The notes below the pieces were generated by a model. The model ran no database searches, was not told the DNA's origin, and was given only the letters and a program-made list of their open reading frames with translations. From NCBI RefSeq assembly GCF_000208745.1, contig NC_030857.1, positions 15,300,232 to 15,364,231 on the forward strand: a stretch of 64,000 nt of DNA, in the 5' to 3' direction. The stretch comes from Theobroma cacao (lineage: Eukaryota > Streptophyta > Magnoliopsida > Malvales > Malvaceae). Position numbers and translations under genes: made by a program. Below are positions 33,801 through 48,800 of this stretch, in pieces. Numbering within the stretch: the stretch's first letter is position 1; each line of letters opens with the position of its first letter.

Positions 33801-36800
33801 AAATGCCCTCAATGCGCAATATTCTGTCCCCAGTTTCAAGGAGACCACGTAAAGTGCTTATAATTGGAAGACCAGCTCCTACAGTCGCTTCATAGAAGTA
33901 ATGTGTGTAGGATTGCCGCTGAAGAGCTCTCAACCTTAGGTACTGGGTTCACACAAAATTCATATCAACGAAGTAGAAACACAGGTTCAGTAAAACAAAA
34001 TGTAATCAGAAAAGTAATCAGATATGCAATCTAGAAAGAAAGGTTCAGCAAAAACAAAATGCAATCAATTTTGCTAAGTCACAAAGATAACCGTTTCTAA
34101 TTTATGCAGCCGTCATTAGAGACCATGCTATTGTGTATGCATACAAATTCAGGGGGAAAACACACACACACACACACACAAACAAACAAAAAAGTCAGAA
34201 AACAGAGAAACTCTATCCCACAGGAGAATAAGAAAGATGCTAAATCAGACAACAAAAATCAAAAGATTTGCCCTGCTACTTTCTTTCATCGCATTTTCAT
34301 CAACATCGACAGTGGTTGCAGCCTATCCCATTATTTAATATATGAACGTTTCTCCTGCAAACTGAGATTAAGTTTTCTTTTGTTTAAATAAGACCAATTT
34401 TAGCTTTACAAATATTATATGTGTCTCTTACGAGCAACAATCTTTTATTCCAGATTGAAACCAACTCTACAAGCAAGTCAAAATCAATTCGACATTTTCA
34501 CTAAGACTTATTACATTCAATTGGCCAAAATAATTGGAATTTAAGCCTGTTTCTGACCTTAGAGGTCTAATTATGAAAATCAATTGGAGGACTTCCAAAT
34601 ATGAACCTTTCTCACTTCCTCGATAGATTAGCAGGAGGTTGTGGAGCTCATGAAAGCATTATTAGAAGATACCAATGATTTGATATTCCATGTTTTTATT
34701 ACAGAATCCAGAAAAATTTCATGTTGACAGTCGATTTCCTCAACATACAAACCAGGCCACTAATAATCCCACTATCAGTGTGACTGACACCTTCAATTAG
34801 AGAAGAGAAGATTTTCTTTTATATAGCTCACCTTTCCTCTACTGCTTATTTGAAGAATTACCTCTCTAAACCCACATCCAAAATGAAGTACCCATAAAAT
34901 AGGATAAATAAAACAAACAAAATACAAGAAAAATTCAACATGCTCATCACTGACCAAATACTGAGCACAACAAAGCAGTCACTATATATTTTTAATTGGA
35001 AACTTGGTGATTCCATCTCTAGTTTCCTTCATGGTAGTGTGACGAAGAGAAGAAAAAGTAATCTCAATCACTCAGCAATCAACCTTAAAACATACGAACA
35101 CATAAATTAACTAGAAAAGAAGCATGCATTGAAGCTGTACTTGCATCAAATGATGTTGTCTAAGTGGCACCACTGATCCAAGGGTAAACCTCCATATGCA
35201 TACATACAATCTAGAACCAAGTATCATGCAAAAAGTAAAGGGTTATTAATTACATAGAAGTCCTTTTAAATTTTCACATATTTAATCATAAGTCATTTAG
35301 TTTCAAAAAAACACAACCTGCTTGAGTTTTTCCAATTGCAAGGCAAATAAATTGTATCATCAACTATCCATTAAGGTGACTGTTAGTTTGTTGTTACGGC
35401 TCATATGATATAAAAAAACCCCTTCTGTCCTACAGTAACTTCAATGTATTTGCACTCTCCAAAACCAATGTATAGAGTTCTACTTCAAACAGAACTCATA
35501 AATGGAAATTTCACCAAAACAAGTTAGACATAAGAACCAGGCAATTTGTTAAACAACTGATAGGCATACCAAAAACCAATGAAATCCATCAATATTTCCA
35601 TAATGAAGCGCTCAACAATCACTCTAGAAATATTGCATCACACCAAATATGCCCGGATTAGGAACTAAAAGGAAAAAAAAATGAAGCCCTAATTTGGATC
35701 AGTCTGTGGCTCAATAATCATTTTCTGAACATGCTAGAATCTCTTATTCCGCCATGTCACCAACAGTAAACAAACTCCACCATCTCCACTACCAGCATCT
35801 CAACAACCACCATTAACACCGCCTTACCTAACCAGATGGTTAGCTCCAACTCCCAACAACCCCAACCCCACGCCACCCGCACCCCCCCCCCCCCCCAAAA
35901 AAAAAAACGGGACGAACAACCCATATAACCAACATGTGGCAAGTCAACATTGAAACCCAGATGACCCTTTCCCGATTGACAATAAAGAAAACTATAAATC
36001 CAGATTTCCACAATAACACCTAGCCCTCCAGTAGTTCAACATGGTTAATGTTTCAATGATTGTGTGAAAAATGCGGAGAGATCCCCAAGAAACAGAAAAA
36101 AATTAGGAAAGGAGAGCTGTAAATAGGAGAAGAAGAAAGCTCTAAAAAAAACAAAGAGAGGAAGAAGGAGTGACATCAGCAACAAGCGGATGAGACACAA
36201 TTTCACAAATTAATTGAAGAAGAATTTTTCCATTGTTAATTTTAGTCATGAGGATTGGATTCGAGCCTTGGAACTTATTCCTCTTAAAGAGAGGGAACAA
36301 TTGTTAAGCCAAGCCTTGATTGTTCTTTAATACCAACATAAATATATATATACATATATATATATATATTTCTGTTTCTTCAATACCATCCACTGTTAGG
36401 ACAAATTTAAAAGGAATAGATAATTCCTCAAATATACCCCATCCAATATACAACATGCAAGAACCTAGTCCACCCAATTCACCTCACATGTGTCCAACAT
36501 ATTCATCAATGACTAATAATCGAAACATGTGTGCGTGTGTGTGTGTATATTATATCCAAATATCCTTTTAGTATATAAGACACTAATGAGTTATTGGATG
36601 ATTGGAGCAGTTGATCTATAAATTTAGGATAACAATGAATAATTCAAGATTGACCTTTTTCGAGTTCTACTAGTAAAAATTACTGTTCCAAAATCAATTT
36701 TACCTTATCAAGTGGTCCCGAATTGGCCTTTTTGTTTGGAGTGATCACATGAATTCCTTTACACAACCAGTCATGGTAACAGCTTGCAATGTTAGAGTCA

Positions 36801-39800
36801 GCCGTACAATCTACCAAAACAGTATTTGGAATAAAATGATTTCCATGCACATGTTGAGCAAATTTTTCTAAATCAGCAACTTGTCCTTTCTCCTTCAGAA
36901 GTTCTCTCCATCTTGACAAGTCAATTCCTCTATAACAAGAGATGAATGAGTCACTCAGACATGATGATTTGATTCAGAACTGGAGATAATTGAAAACAAA
37001 GGCAGGAAATTATAAAACAAAAACTTATAAATTATAAAAAACAATTCATCATCAAGTACCAGCTTTCAAATTGATTGAGAAACAGTGAGTTTGACAAAGG
37101 ACACACAGTGGAAAGACCTCTAAATTAAAACAACAATAAGAAGAAGATTTATGCTGTGAAGCACATGATTGAGAGAAAAGAAATTAAAATACAAATTGCA
37201 ATCCAGAAAATAAAAAAACAACGACAAGGGCCATGTAACTATGAAATGTAGATTCATGATATTGTAGACAACTACACGTAAAAGAAGGTATAATATTGTT
37301 TGTGATACAAATGAGGGAATTAAAATAAATTTAAAAAAAAAAGTAAAAGAAGAAGAAGATTCAAAAGGAAGAAAAAAAAAGTTGGAAGGCTGAGAAGATT
37401 GAAAACTGAATAGTATTCTGTAAACTAATAAAATGAGTAACACAAGAAGCAAATAATTAATCACCTTGAAAGTTCATTGAAGCAATAGAAAGTAGAAACT
37501 CTAAACAGTAGTGCACAGATATGTCAAACTAAATGGTTAATTTTAGGCTTTCTCTAAGCTTCCAAGAACTCTCTGCATATTCATAGAGAAGAAATATTTA
37601 AAGGACTAATTCATCACAAGCCATACCAACAGCTATAGGTCAAAGGTGACATATAATCTCTCATCACAGTGCAAATAGATAAGACTAAAGATACATGGGC
37701 TTTTAAAAAGTTTAGCATTATATTGAAAGAAACGACTTCTGTTAGAATTTAACAACCAACTCACACTAAAGAATGTGTTTGGAATAAATGAATTCAAAAA
37801 ATTTGTATAATTCATTTCCATCAATAACTTGATATGCTTTAAATCTATGGAATAGAAACGATTCCATAACATTTAGTGGAAATCATTTTTTTCACACAGA
37901 CTCAAAGAACAGAAAGACATTGATTACCCATAAGCTTTTATATGATGGTTATAACAATACTAAACTTTATTATATTTTAAAAATTTTCTTTTCTCAACAA
38001 GAAGAGCGAACAAGCTAGCTTTATCTTAAATATTTTTTCCAATACATGATATCTTGTCAGTAGGACTATTTCTATCAATGATGAAGACTTACACTTCACT
38101 TAAAAGCATTGTCATTGAACCAGTAATCCCCATAACACGCAAATCAATGTTAAACTCTTCCTTAAGAACCGCTGCCTGTACAAAACAATTTAAACATTTG
38201 TTCAGGTTCAATAAGATAACAATTGAGCAACATTTCACCCCTAGTCAATACTGCTGCCTCCAGAGCTAACCCAGGCTACCTAGGTCAAATGACTAAATCG
38301 TGCTGTTCAAGAGGAATGCTGACTTTTGCATGGACACATCTGAAAGTAGACAAACTGCATACCAATATAAATACTTCCAGTAAGGGTCAAGTCGAGTTGG
38401 CCTAGTGAAATACTAACTTCACTCAACTTAAGCTCCATTGAGTTTCATTTCCCATACTTGAGCTTGACTCTATGTTCTAGCTACTCCAATTACTCAAAGC
38501 CGATCGCGGCCAAGTCAAGTACAAGCATCAAATTGGAGTACCTTGTGAGCGACTCAACTCACTTACATCACTAATTTCCAAAATGATTGATCACTCATAA
38601 AGATATTTGCAAGGGTAAATACAAAAGACTAGTCTCTATGGACATATGTAATACAATTACCAAGTACAAAAATGACTGGCATATTTTACTGTTATTTTGA
38701 ATTTACTTGTGAAATGTGTTTATAAGAGAAAAGCAATGAGTAAAAAAATTATTGCATGTTTAAATATCATCATTTGTTAGAAACAGCAAAATGACAATAA
38801 TACTGTCTCCGATACTGCACCTGATCCCTCAACTGGTCAAGTAATGTCCCACCAATCAATCCAGGTCCAATAATCCCCATTGCTATGGTTGTCCTTGAAA
38901 GATAAAACCTTGAATGCACAGCTCTTAAAGCCCTTATGCAATCTTCACGCTTGACAACTACTGTGATGTTATACTCAGAACAACCTTGAGCTATCGCACG
39001 AACATTAATATTAGCCTGTATTGTGATTTGGGAAGGGGAAAATGAGGAATAATAAGAATATAGTCAGTTTAAAGTTAAAAGTATATAAACAAAGAGAAAC
39101 AAAATACTAGTTTGAATCGATAAATGGAACTTTCTACCTTTGCCAGAGCATTGAAAAGAGTAGCACTGACTCCAGGAGTGCTCGCCATTTTCTGGCCAAC
39201 TGCTGCTAATATGCTACAGTTAGGAATGACTTCAACCTGCAAAGGACTGCTAATTAAGTAGACAAATAGGACCTTGCTAAAGTAAGCAAAAATATAAATT
39301 GATAATATATGACCGCCATAATGACAAAAAAGAAATAATTAAAAAAAAAAAAACTCAACCACTCCTTCCATAAAAAATTGTAACTAAAACATATTTTAAG
39401 CTGACAAAACACACTAAGCAGAATTCAACCCATGATGACAACATAGATAATATAGGTTAGCAATTTTATCTGTGCATGCACTGGAAACTAAATTCACAGG
39501 CAATTAATACTTGAAAAAGACAAGGGATATGGAACAAGCACTCAAATACTCTTAACTTATCCTTACTACTGTTGGCACAACACCTGCGTAAAAATCTGTT
39601 GGTACCGTACAATCAAGCCTGATGCTGCAACCAGCATGCTAGATAATGCCCACAGCCCCAAACAACAATGTCGTTTATGCAGAAATATTAGCAAGATGTC
39701 AAATACACTTTTTGTTATGCATGGTTTTGAATCAACCTACTATCTGAGGTTCGAACCAGTATGGATTTTTTAATTTCCATTACTTCGAAATTATGAGGCA

Positions 39801-42800
39801 AGAGTCCCAAGATCTAGATAAACCCAATTGATTTCACAGTGATGTGGCTTATCACACCGTTCTCTGGTAATTAGACCAATTGTCGTCAATGGATGGATGC
39901 CAAACGCAAACCACATTAAAATCAGAAACCTAGATTAGGAAAATGTTAAGCTGATTTTGAAAAGATTGTAACAAACTTAAGACAGGTATTGGCTTATACT
40001 AGAAAAATAGGAAAGAACGAAATATGGGAGTTAATGGTTTTCCTTATGTTTAACACTTGTCCAAATTTTACTTATTTCTTTTGGTAATTCGTAATAATGG
40101 ATAGCTAACTTTTATGAGACAGTTTTCAAGCTTAAAAGAAGTAATCAGTCCCTTCTCTATGTCATCTCTATTGATGCAAGGGAACAAAGGCCCCATAAAG
40201 TTAGGTACTCAAAGTTTTCTTGGATCATTAAAAGTGTAGCTCGAATAAATCCAGAAGCACTGATGGTATAACCATATTGCAATGGTCAGATAACTAAGAA
40301 AAGCACCTGAGAAAGACGTCCAGCATCCAAAGCTTGACGGAATCTAGACTGCAAAGCCTCAGCAACTGCTTTTACTTCCTTCTCAGGCACAGCAAAACAG
40401 ACAGAATGCTCGCTACTAGCCTGCATCAAGTTTCAGAAATGAGCATTCTATATTAACATAGAAAAACAGCAATAACTGAAATCAGAGAATGTAGGAACCT
40501 GGGATATCATAATGACATTAGCTCCCACATCTTTCACAGCACCAAAAATTGCACTAGCTGTACCTGGAACACCAGCCATTCCAGTTCTAACAAAAGAAAA
40601 TGAAAAGATACAGCATCAATATGATGAAGTTGAAAAAATACAGCAGAACATGACCAAATACATGCAGCTAAAATCATAGCAGAAAACTTACCCCTCAACA
40701 TTTACTAATGCCAAATTATCTATTGTTGCAAACCCTTTGACTGGAGATTCTAGCCTCTGACCATCTTCGCCTTCAGTCTCAATATGGCAGATCATTGTCC
40801 CAGGTGCAGAGAGATTGAAAATATTCCTTATTATAATTGGAATATTATATCGCATCACAGGTATGATGGTGCGAGGATGCAAAACATTTGCCCCAAAATA
40901 TGACTGCATGGTCACATTAACTTACCTTAGAAACATCTATGTAGCAACTTTAAGCAACTTTTACAGGTATAAAAGGAGCAGTGAAGCCTACCATTTCCCA
41001 TGCCTCTTGATAAGACAACGTCCTTAATATCACAGCTTCACTAACTGCAAGAAGAGTTTTCTTTAACATTACAGTCAAACCTCACATTTATATTTTCTTT
41101 AAAGGAAAAATATTTTAAGAAGGAATCCTCAACAACACTAGTTTAGGCAGCATGTGCTAGCCTCTTTTTCATCAAAGTTTAGATAGTAAATAGCACCTAT
41201 GGTCCCCTAAGATTGGGTCATATATCATATTGGTCCCAACAGTTCAAACTGTCACTTATCTGTTCCCAAACTTATAATGCTATAACTAAAAGTCTTTTTA
41301 TCTATGTTTTGGCAAATTAACTGTTAAATGCCAGCTGGCAGAATGACATGTCTAAATATGTTGATGTATGTGATGACATGGCTAAAACTTTTGGGTTTGT
41401 GGGTTGATTTTGGGGTTATTTTTTTCATTTTAGAGTGGTTTTTGGAGTTATTTTTGACAATTACCAGTCCAAAATGCAAGAAATAACCCCAAAAAATAAC
41501 CAGGCTGTTAAATCCCTCCCTTTAAACAATTCATTTATCCTTTGACAAGCAAAATCCATTCATGTCTTATTTATCACTATAATACTTTAGTTATAGCTTA
41601 AGGCATAGATCTTTGCAGTTCTTTTTCATTTTTTATTTTGGTCCTTTACTAGCCATTTTTCCCACTGTGAAATTTTATTTCAATTCTTCTCTTTTTCTTA
41701 TGATCCCCATTTTCTCCTTTATATTCATTCTCAGTTTGTTCCTTGTTCTTTTCTCATAGGGCATCCAAATCCATTTTCTCTCAACATGGGTATTGCACAC
41801 ATTATCCATTTGATTTCTTATTATCTCTTTTTCATTTTATTCCTTTACTTTATTCATTCACTTTAACCTTTCTAGTCTCAAGACACTCTTGGCTATCTCT
41901 CACTTGCTCCTCCCTCATCTTCTTCTCCAGCTCACCCTTGCCCAGCCATTCTTCTTTTTCTTTCCCTCCATATGGTCCTTTTACCTTATCTTCCTCTTCT
42001 CCTCTTACTCTTTAAACCTGACTTTCTCTCTTCCCTTAGTTGATTTTACCCCCAATCCATCTCCACTTTTTAGAATTCTCCCCTTCCTATCAAGGCTCAG
42101 ATCTGTGTTTGGCTACTTTTTTCTTCTTTCATAATTTCTCTCATTAGTTCTGAATCCTTGTTTTCTCTATAAATGTTAGCAACTATCATGGCTTGCTCTC
42201 TGTTTGAATTTAAATCTTTTATCTCCTCATTTGTGTTTATAACAGATTTTATCTCCTCTTTACTCCTTGCATACATAAATTTACAGTTTTCAACCTTTTT
42301 TTTAAAACTTTATTAGGGGTTGTAGAATGCGGAACTTGATGATTGCAAATGCAATTCAAGATGAGGTTGTTTTGTTGGTACTGTGTGTAACCTATACTTT
42401 GGACTGGACAGGCATTGGTTTTGGGGAATGTTTACAGATATTTTGTGAAAATTTTAAAGACCTTTAAAGTTTTTGGTTGGTGTATGAGAATTTGACTTTA
42501 GGTTTCAAAGATTTTAACAGTTACGGCATGGATTCCTTCAATTTTAAGAAGGAAACAGCCAACAGAAAGGAAGTAGTTTGTCTTGGGGACAAGATCCAAA
42601 AACTTAGGGGATTTAGCAGAGAAGATAAGGCAATAGGACCAGTGGTTGGAGCTTTGAAATTTATGAAAGTAGAAAAGTAGAAAGTGTGGTTGCTTGTGGC
42701 ACGTAAATGAGCAGGGAGATATGAGAACTGACGAGGATGTATGAGGAGAATCCAAGCTGAGTATAGGAATTAGAGAACTTTTGAGTTTTGAGGGTTTTCC

Positions 42801-45800
42801 TTTTAAAAGGAAAGAAAAATAAAAAGGTCAAAACAAAGTTACAAAATAAAGCAGAATGGCACAAGGCACAACAATGCTGAGTACCTCAAGCACCTTTTAT
42901 TATAGAGTATAGATTAGAGTATTTCGTAAGTGGGAAAAAACAAAGAAAACATTAATGTAGAGAACAACAAACCACATTAAAAACTTATGAGATCTAAACC
43001 TCTCTAAAGACAATGCCAAAAATGGGCGTTAATGATATGAATGCATTGTGTCTACATGTATGGCCAAGAGCCTACCTTTTCGGGGGTCTGCACTATACAC
43101 ACCATCAACATCTGTCCAAATTGTGACTTGGCGAGCCCTAAAAAGAGCACCCATTATAGCTGCAGAGAAGTCACTTCCATCCCTCTTCAAAGTTGTAGGA
43201 ATATTCTGAGGTGTACTGGCTATGAAACCGGTTGCGATTATTATGTTAGATGGATTCTGAGAGAACCATTTTTCAAGTCTTCTTTCGGATTCTAAGAAAT
43301 CAGGATCAACCTGATTAGAGCTGGTGGGATTTACAATAAGGACCTGCCTTGTATCCATCCATTTACTATCCAGCCCATTCTGTACCAAAATGCATTTCAT
43401 AATACATCAAATAATCTCCTGAAAGATTACAATTGGCTTACACTTGTTTGTGGTATTGATCAAAAACCCACCATACCTTTTTAACAACAAATGATAACAT
43501 CTGAGCAGACCATAACTCCCCATGTCCAACAACAAAATCTGAGAAAGATTCCGTCGCATGACCAGCTGAAAAGGGGAAAAAGTTAAGGATGTAAGTTTAC
43601 ATAACAAGAAATACTCCTTTAAAAATTATTACTAATCATACTATATCAGGAGAAACAAACAAAATACCGAAAGCATGTCAAGAGGTCAAACTATTAGTAA
43701 CGGAAAACTTGAATAGAAATGATTAAACAACAATTAAAATCTAGAACTCAAGACTTGAAGATGACCTTAACACAAGAATATGGTATTCTTTGACTAATTA
43801 AGCCCAGGAACTTAGCTAGGGAAAGGACAGACAACTTAATAAAAACATCACAACAACGAAAGGCAATACATCTTTTCATCTTCCTCTCCTAGAAAGCAGT
43901 GACAACTAATAAGACTTATCTGAGTTGAGATGCGACAAAGAGCCAAATGTTAATGTCTGAATAGAATAAAAGTTGAAACACTTAAAGCAAAATGAAAAGT
44001 CAAAACTGAGAAACTTTTAGTGACAAAAGTTATTGGCCCAATTACATTAAAACCAACAATTTCAAACAAGTTCATTTGTTTTTCTAATCAAATACGTAAA
44101 GTGAATTTCATACAATCATTTGCAGAAACATGTAAGTGCTAAATAGCTTAAAGTAAAAACTCTTGGGGGTAAAAAAGTGAAAATTAGAATTAAGGTTCAC
44201 GTAATCAAAGCTGCTCCATTAATAACTTTGCATAGAAAAACACCAGCCCAAGAACTGACATAGAAATGAAGATGCTAGAACCCAATTATACCACCCATTT
44301 GCACAACATGTTGTTCAAAGAATCTCAAAGAAGGGTATTACTCAAACCATGGAATCAAATATTTTATAAAGTGAAGCAGAGATTAGACAGGAAAACAAGG
44401 TTAACTCTCTGAAAGGACACGAATCTCAAGTATCATGAACGTTAGAAGCTTGATGTTTAAGGTGAAACATAAGATCAAGGTCAATCATATGATTAACTGA
44501 CAAGGGGATGTTGAGAGTCTGGTTTAAAAATGTTTTAAGCCCTTGGTATATGGCATTTCCTGTTCTTTACAAAACTCTCCCATAACTAATTAATTGTGGT
44601 GAAAAACATGAAAAAAATGATAAAAGCAAATAATGTTGAAAAGGAGTTCTTCTACATATACAATTAAAATTTAATTGGATAACTACTGAAGCAAAGGTTG
44701 AACATTTAGATCGAGTGCTGGTAAATTAATATGCCCCTGGTTAAGAGGGGCAGAGGGAGGGGGAAAGCAACAAAAAAGGGTAAAATATCCCCAACTCCTT
44801 AAGTTTTGATCAAAATTACATGGAGGTCCAATAATTTTCAAAATGAACACTCCATCCCAAACGTCTAAATGGCGTTAATATTAAATATGAAATGTCTAAA
44901 ATCCCCATTTTTTGTTTTTCCATTGTTTTTTTTCTCTCAGGTTGGCCAGCAGCGTCCCTTGCACTAGCCTACCACCCAGCACTTCGTTGGAGAGCACCAG
45001 ATCTAGTGCTCCCTTGGGAGCCCCAATCGGGCTCCCCCAGGGAGTCTGACGGGGAGCCTTTTTTTAAAATTAATAAAAAATTAATAAAAAATTGATAAAA
45101 TTATAAATAGTAATTTTTAAAATTAATAAAAGGTAAATTTGTCTTTTTAATATTGTCACGTCATCAAACTGACGGAAACATTAATGATTGACAAATAACT
45201 TGACATATGTGTCCAGAAGATATTTTTTTGAGACAGAGTGTCCATTTTGAAAACTAATGGACCTACTTGGAATCTCGATTAAAACTTAGGGAGGTGGGGG
45301 TTTTTATCCAAAAAAAAAAAATCAGACAACAATACTGCAAATGCACTCGGTAAAACTACAAAATAAAACTTCAACTGGTTGGTAGATAGATTGAGCAGGT
45401 ACCAATCACACTAGTGGCTTCTAATTCCTATATACAAAGAAACAAACAAATAACAATTCATTTAACCAATTACTTTTTTTCTTATGAGATATAACAGATT
45501 AGTCAGATTCCTGCCAAGAAAAACATTTTACCAAATTATATAAAAACACACTTTTGCCCGCCATTAAGAACTCTACCCTTGCTTACACAAAATTGCATAA
45601 GCATACATATAAACATGCTCTTATCCACAACCCATCTAATTTTATAAGTGTAATGAATGGAAAAACACACACACACACAGAATTTTATTACCTATATATA
45701 TCGCACGAAGCATCGCTTTGAGGTTATTAACGTCATGATGCAATTGAGATAAGAAAGTAGCAAGATCATCTCCATCAAGCAAATCAAGTGCCGTTGATTG

Positions 45801-48800
45801 ATGTTTTTCTAAGACAGCATCCAATGCAGAGATGTAGGAATCATCTCGAGATTGTGCCTTGTTGATAAGGTCATACATCATATCTGTCACCTTAGACATG
45901 GCTGACACAACTACCAACTTTCTTTCTGAATCATCACTAACAATTATATCTGCGACATTCTTGATCCTTTGGGAGGTCCCAACACAAGTGCCACCAAACT
46001 TATGAACAGCCCAGATGTCTCCCTTGCGAAGATGAACTGTATCCATCGATTTCTCCACTGAGATATCTGCAAATGAGAGGGAAAATAGGATGAAAATGTA
46101 TTTTAAATGTAATTTACCAGTACTGAATAACATATCATGATTATGCTAACAGGAAATGTACCTAATCATGTATATCTAGCGGATCTTAGTTACAATGCAT
46201 TTCAGAGCAGATATTTTCTATTGGTTAAAGTCCAGAGTTAGCCATTCCACAAGCTCAAAATAACATTAAAATCAATCCATGTACTTTCATTTGTGAAAAT
46301 TTAGTCTCCAAACTTTCAATTTGAGTTGAATTGAGTAAAATTTTTAGTAGTGTCAATGTATAACGACTGATTCTGCCCCTTTTATTTCACTAAGGTGATG
46401 ACATGACAAAAATTGAGCTGACATGGCAACAATATTAGAAAAATTAAATTAAGGGTTATGTACACATTTAGTACTTGAATTATAGTGAAATTATTGATTT
46501 GGTACTTGAAGAATAAAAATATATCAATTAAGTACTCGAACTATGCTTTTGTTCATCAATTTACACCGTGTGATGTGTCCAAACACAACCAATAATTATG
46601 CGATACGTGTCTAAAACAACACATCATTTTCTTTTTTTTTAAAAAAAAGAAATTTTTGGAATTAAAAAATAAAAATATGGTAAATAAAAAATTCAAAAAA
46701 TTAGAAAAAGAATTTTTTAAAAAAATCTGGAGGAGAGTGAAAACATGGGGTAGAAAGAGGAAAGAGAGGGAAAGAGGGTAAACAAGGAGAGAGAAAGGGG
46801 GGGAGGGCCAGCCCAAGGCAGATCATGCCAATTTGGCTTACTCCAGCCAGATCGGTGAAATCTACTTGGCCCAAGGCAGACCAGTTCCAATCTGCCTCAA
46901 GCCAGCCCGACCGTGGGCCAGCCCCACTTCCCTTCTCTCGCTTTCTTTTCCCTTCCTCTTTTTCCCTCCTCCCCAATTTCCCTCTCATTTTGTCAATTTT
47001 TTTATTTTTTCTTTTTATTTATTTTTACTTTTTCTCAATTCTTTGTCCTTTTTTTAAGTTAAAAATTAAAAATTATAAAAAATAAAATAAAAATGGCAAG
47101 GTGTGTTTTTCTAGACACATGGCACATTCTAATTGTGTGTTTTTAGACTAGTCACCCATTCAAAAGAGCAATATGCTTAACAAAATGAAGGTTGGAATAC
47201 TTAATTGCAAATTTTTTTCTTCAGATATCAAATCGACAACTTCACTATCGTTCGGGTACAAAATGTATAATTAAACCTTAAATTAAAAAACTAATAAAAC
47301 CACTATCCTTTGCTTTACTTTTTTCTTTATCTTTTTCCTTGTTTTTACTCATTCTGTTTTGTTATCCAAAACCAGATCCAGGTCTCTCTCTTACAAAAAT
47401 TATACCCACTAAATCTACACCTAGGACCAATGCAAAGCAACCAAAAAAAAAAATGGAAGCTGGGTGCTGTGAACTCATGGATAGTAGTAAACAACTGATC
47501 AACTGATTAAAATTTAGATACTGATTTTGGTAGAGCCCATCTTCTAAATCAATGAATGAAGAGATTCAATAACCATGTATACATACACACACGTATATAA
47601 CACAAGTTATCAGAACACATAAAATCCAAAAGAAAAGGGCCTTTTCTCCAATAACTATACCTACACAGCAATGGCACAATCATCAATCTAGTCACTAGTA
47701 AGAACAACACAAAAACTTACAGCAAGAGTGAAGATGTGAAGATGAGTACCAAAATTCGTAAGTAAAAACATGTAAAAAGACTGTAATATGTAAATTTGAG
47801 TGACACTTGTGGAGATAGAATTGTTAAGCAGTTATAAAAATATACCCCATATTGATTACATTTTAAATAACCAATAACCTTCAATATAAGAGAGACCTCT
47901 CCAACTATTACCAATTGGTTTTAGATTGGATGCACATTACAAAATATGACATAGTGTCAGAGTTGGCCTAGCTCCCTATTTGTGGTTCCTCCATGATAGG
48001 CTTTTTTTGACTACATGTAAAGCTCCATGTCATATGAAAAAAATCATATCTCTATATGTGAAGAACATGTCACTATATAAAATCACGTTAACCAAATATG
48101 GGATATACCTATTGCCATTTGGATTTGAGTTGGATGCCCGTCAATGAAATTTGACAAAAGGTCTGGCCTTTACAGAGGAAGTCCATTCTGTAGTTGTTGG
48201 GGGAATGTGTATAGTTTGATTGAGTAGTTTAACAAACAGAAGGGGAATCTCAGGTATAGATGGCACTATGTTGATGCAGAATTATGCTAAGAAAATTGAA
48301 AGACAAAATTGGATTGGTATTAGATCTAGAGAAAAAATGAAGAAAAGTAAAAGACAAGGGGCAGTAATTGTATCTTTTTATTCTGTTTATTACAATGTTA
48401 CTGCCAATTCAACCTAATTTTTGTCACATCAACAATTAATTAAGGAAAAGAAGAGATATCAGTGAAGTTAACAGTTTTACTTGATTGAATTAAACCAAAT
48501 TGAATTGACCAAAAAAGAACAAATCAGAAAGTACAAAGGTTAAGTTTACAAATAAATGTAAGGGAGTGATTCAACCATTTCAAACAAGTAATAAGACTGA
48601 TGTGGACTTCAAATTTTTATTTAACATTCTCCCTTCAATGCAAGTACAAAAAACAATGTGGCCCTAGAACATGAAGGTCAACTAGAATCAAGGAACTAAC
48701 TGAAAGAAAAAAAAATATTAAAATTATGAAAACATTAAAGAGTAAAACAAAAAGTGGTCCTAATGCCCTCCTCTCATTATTACAGTGTTAAACAATCAAC

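Noticed and set aside
41195..41570. Segment resembling the edge of another TIR element in an AK-HSDH intron
   Set aside because: The text looks like known MITE edges, but I could not find a matching inverted end or target duplication.
41743..42134. Overlapping plus-strand open frames with many Phe, Ser and Leu
   Set aside because: They come from a pyrimidine-rich stretch within an AK-HSDH intron; no family motif, and the host gene is spliced around them.
46825..47085. Open frames on both strands within AK-HSDH intron 2
   Set aside because: They are compositional by-products of the purine- and GC-rich interior of the TIR element at 46453-47278.
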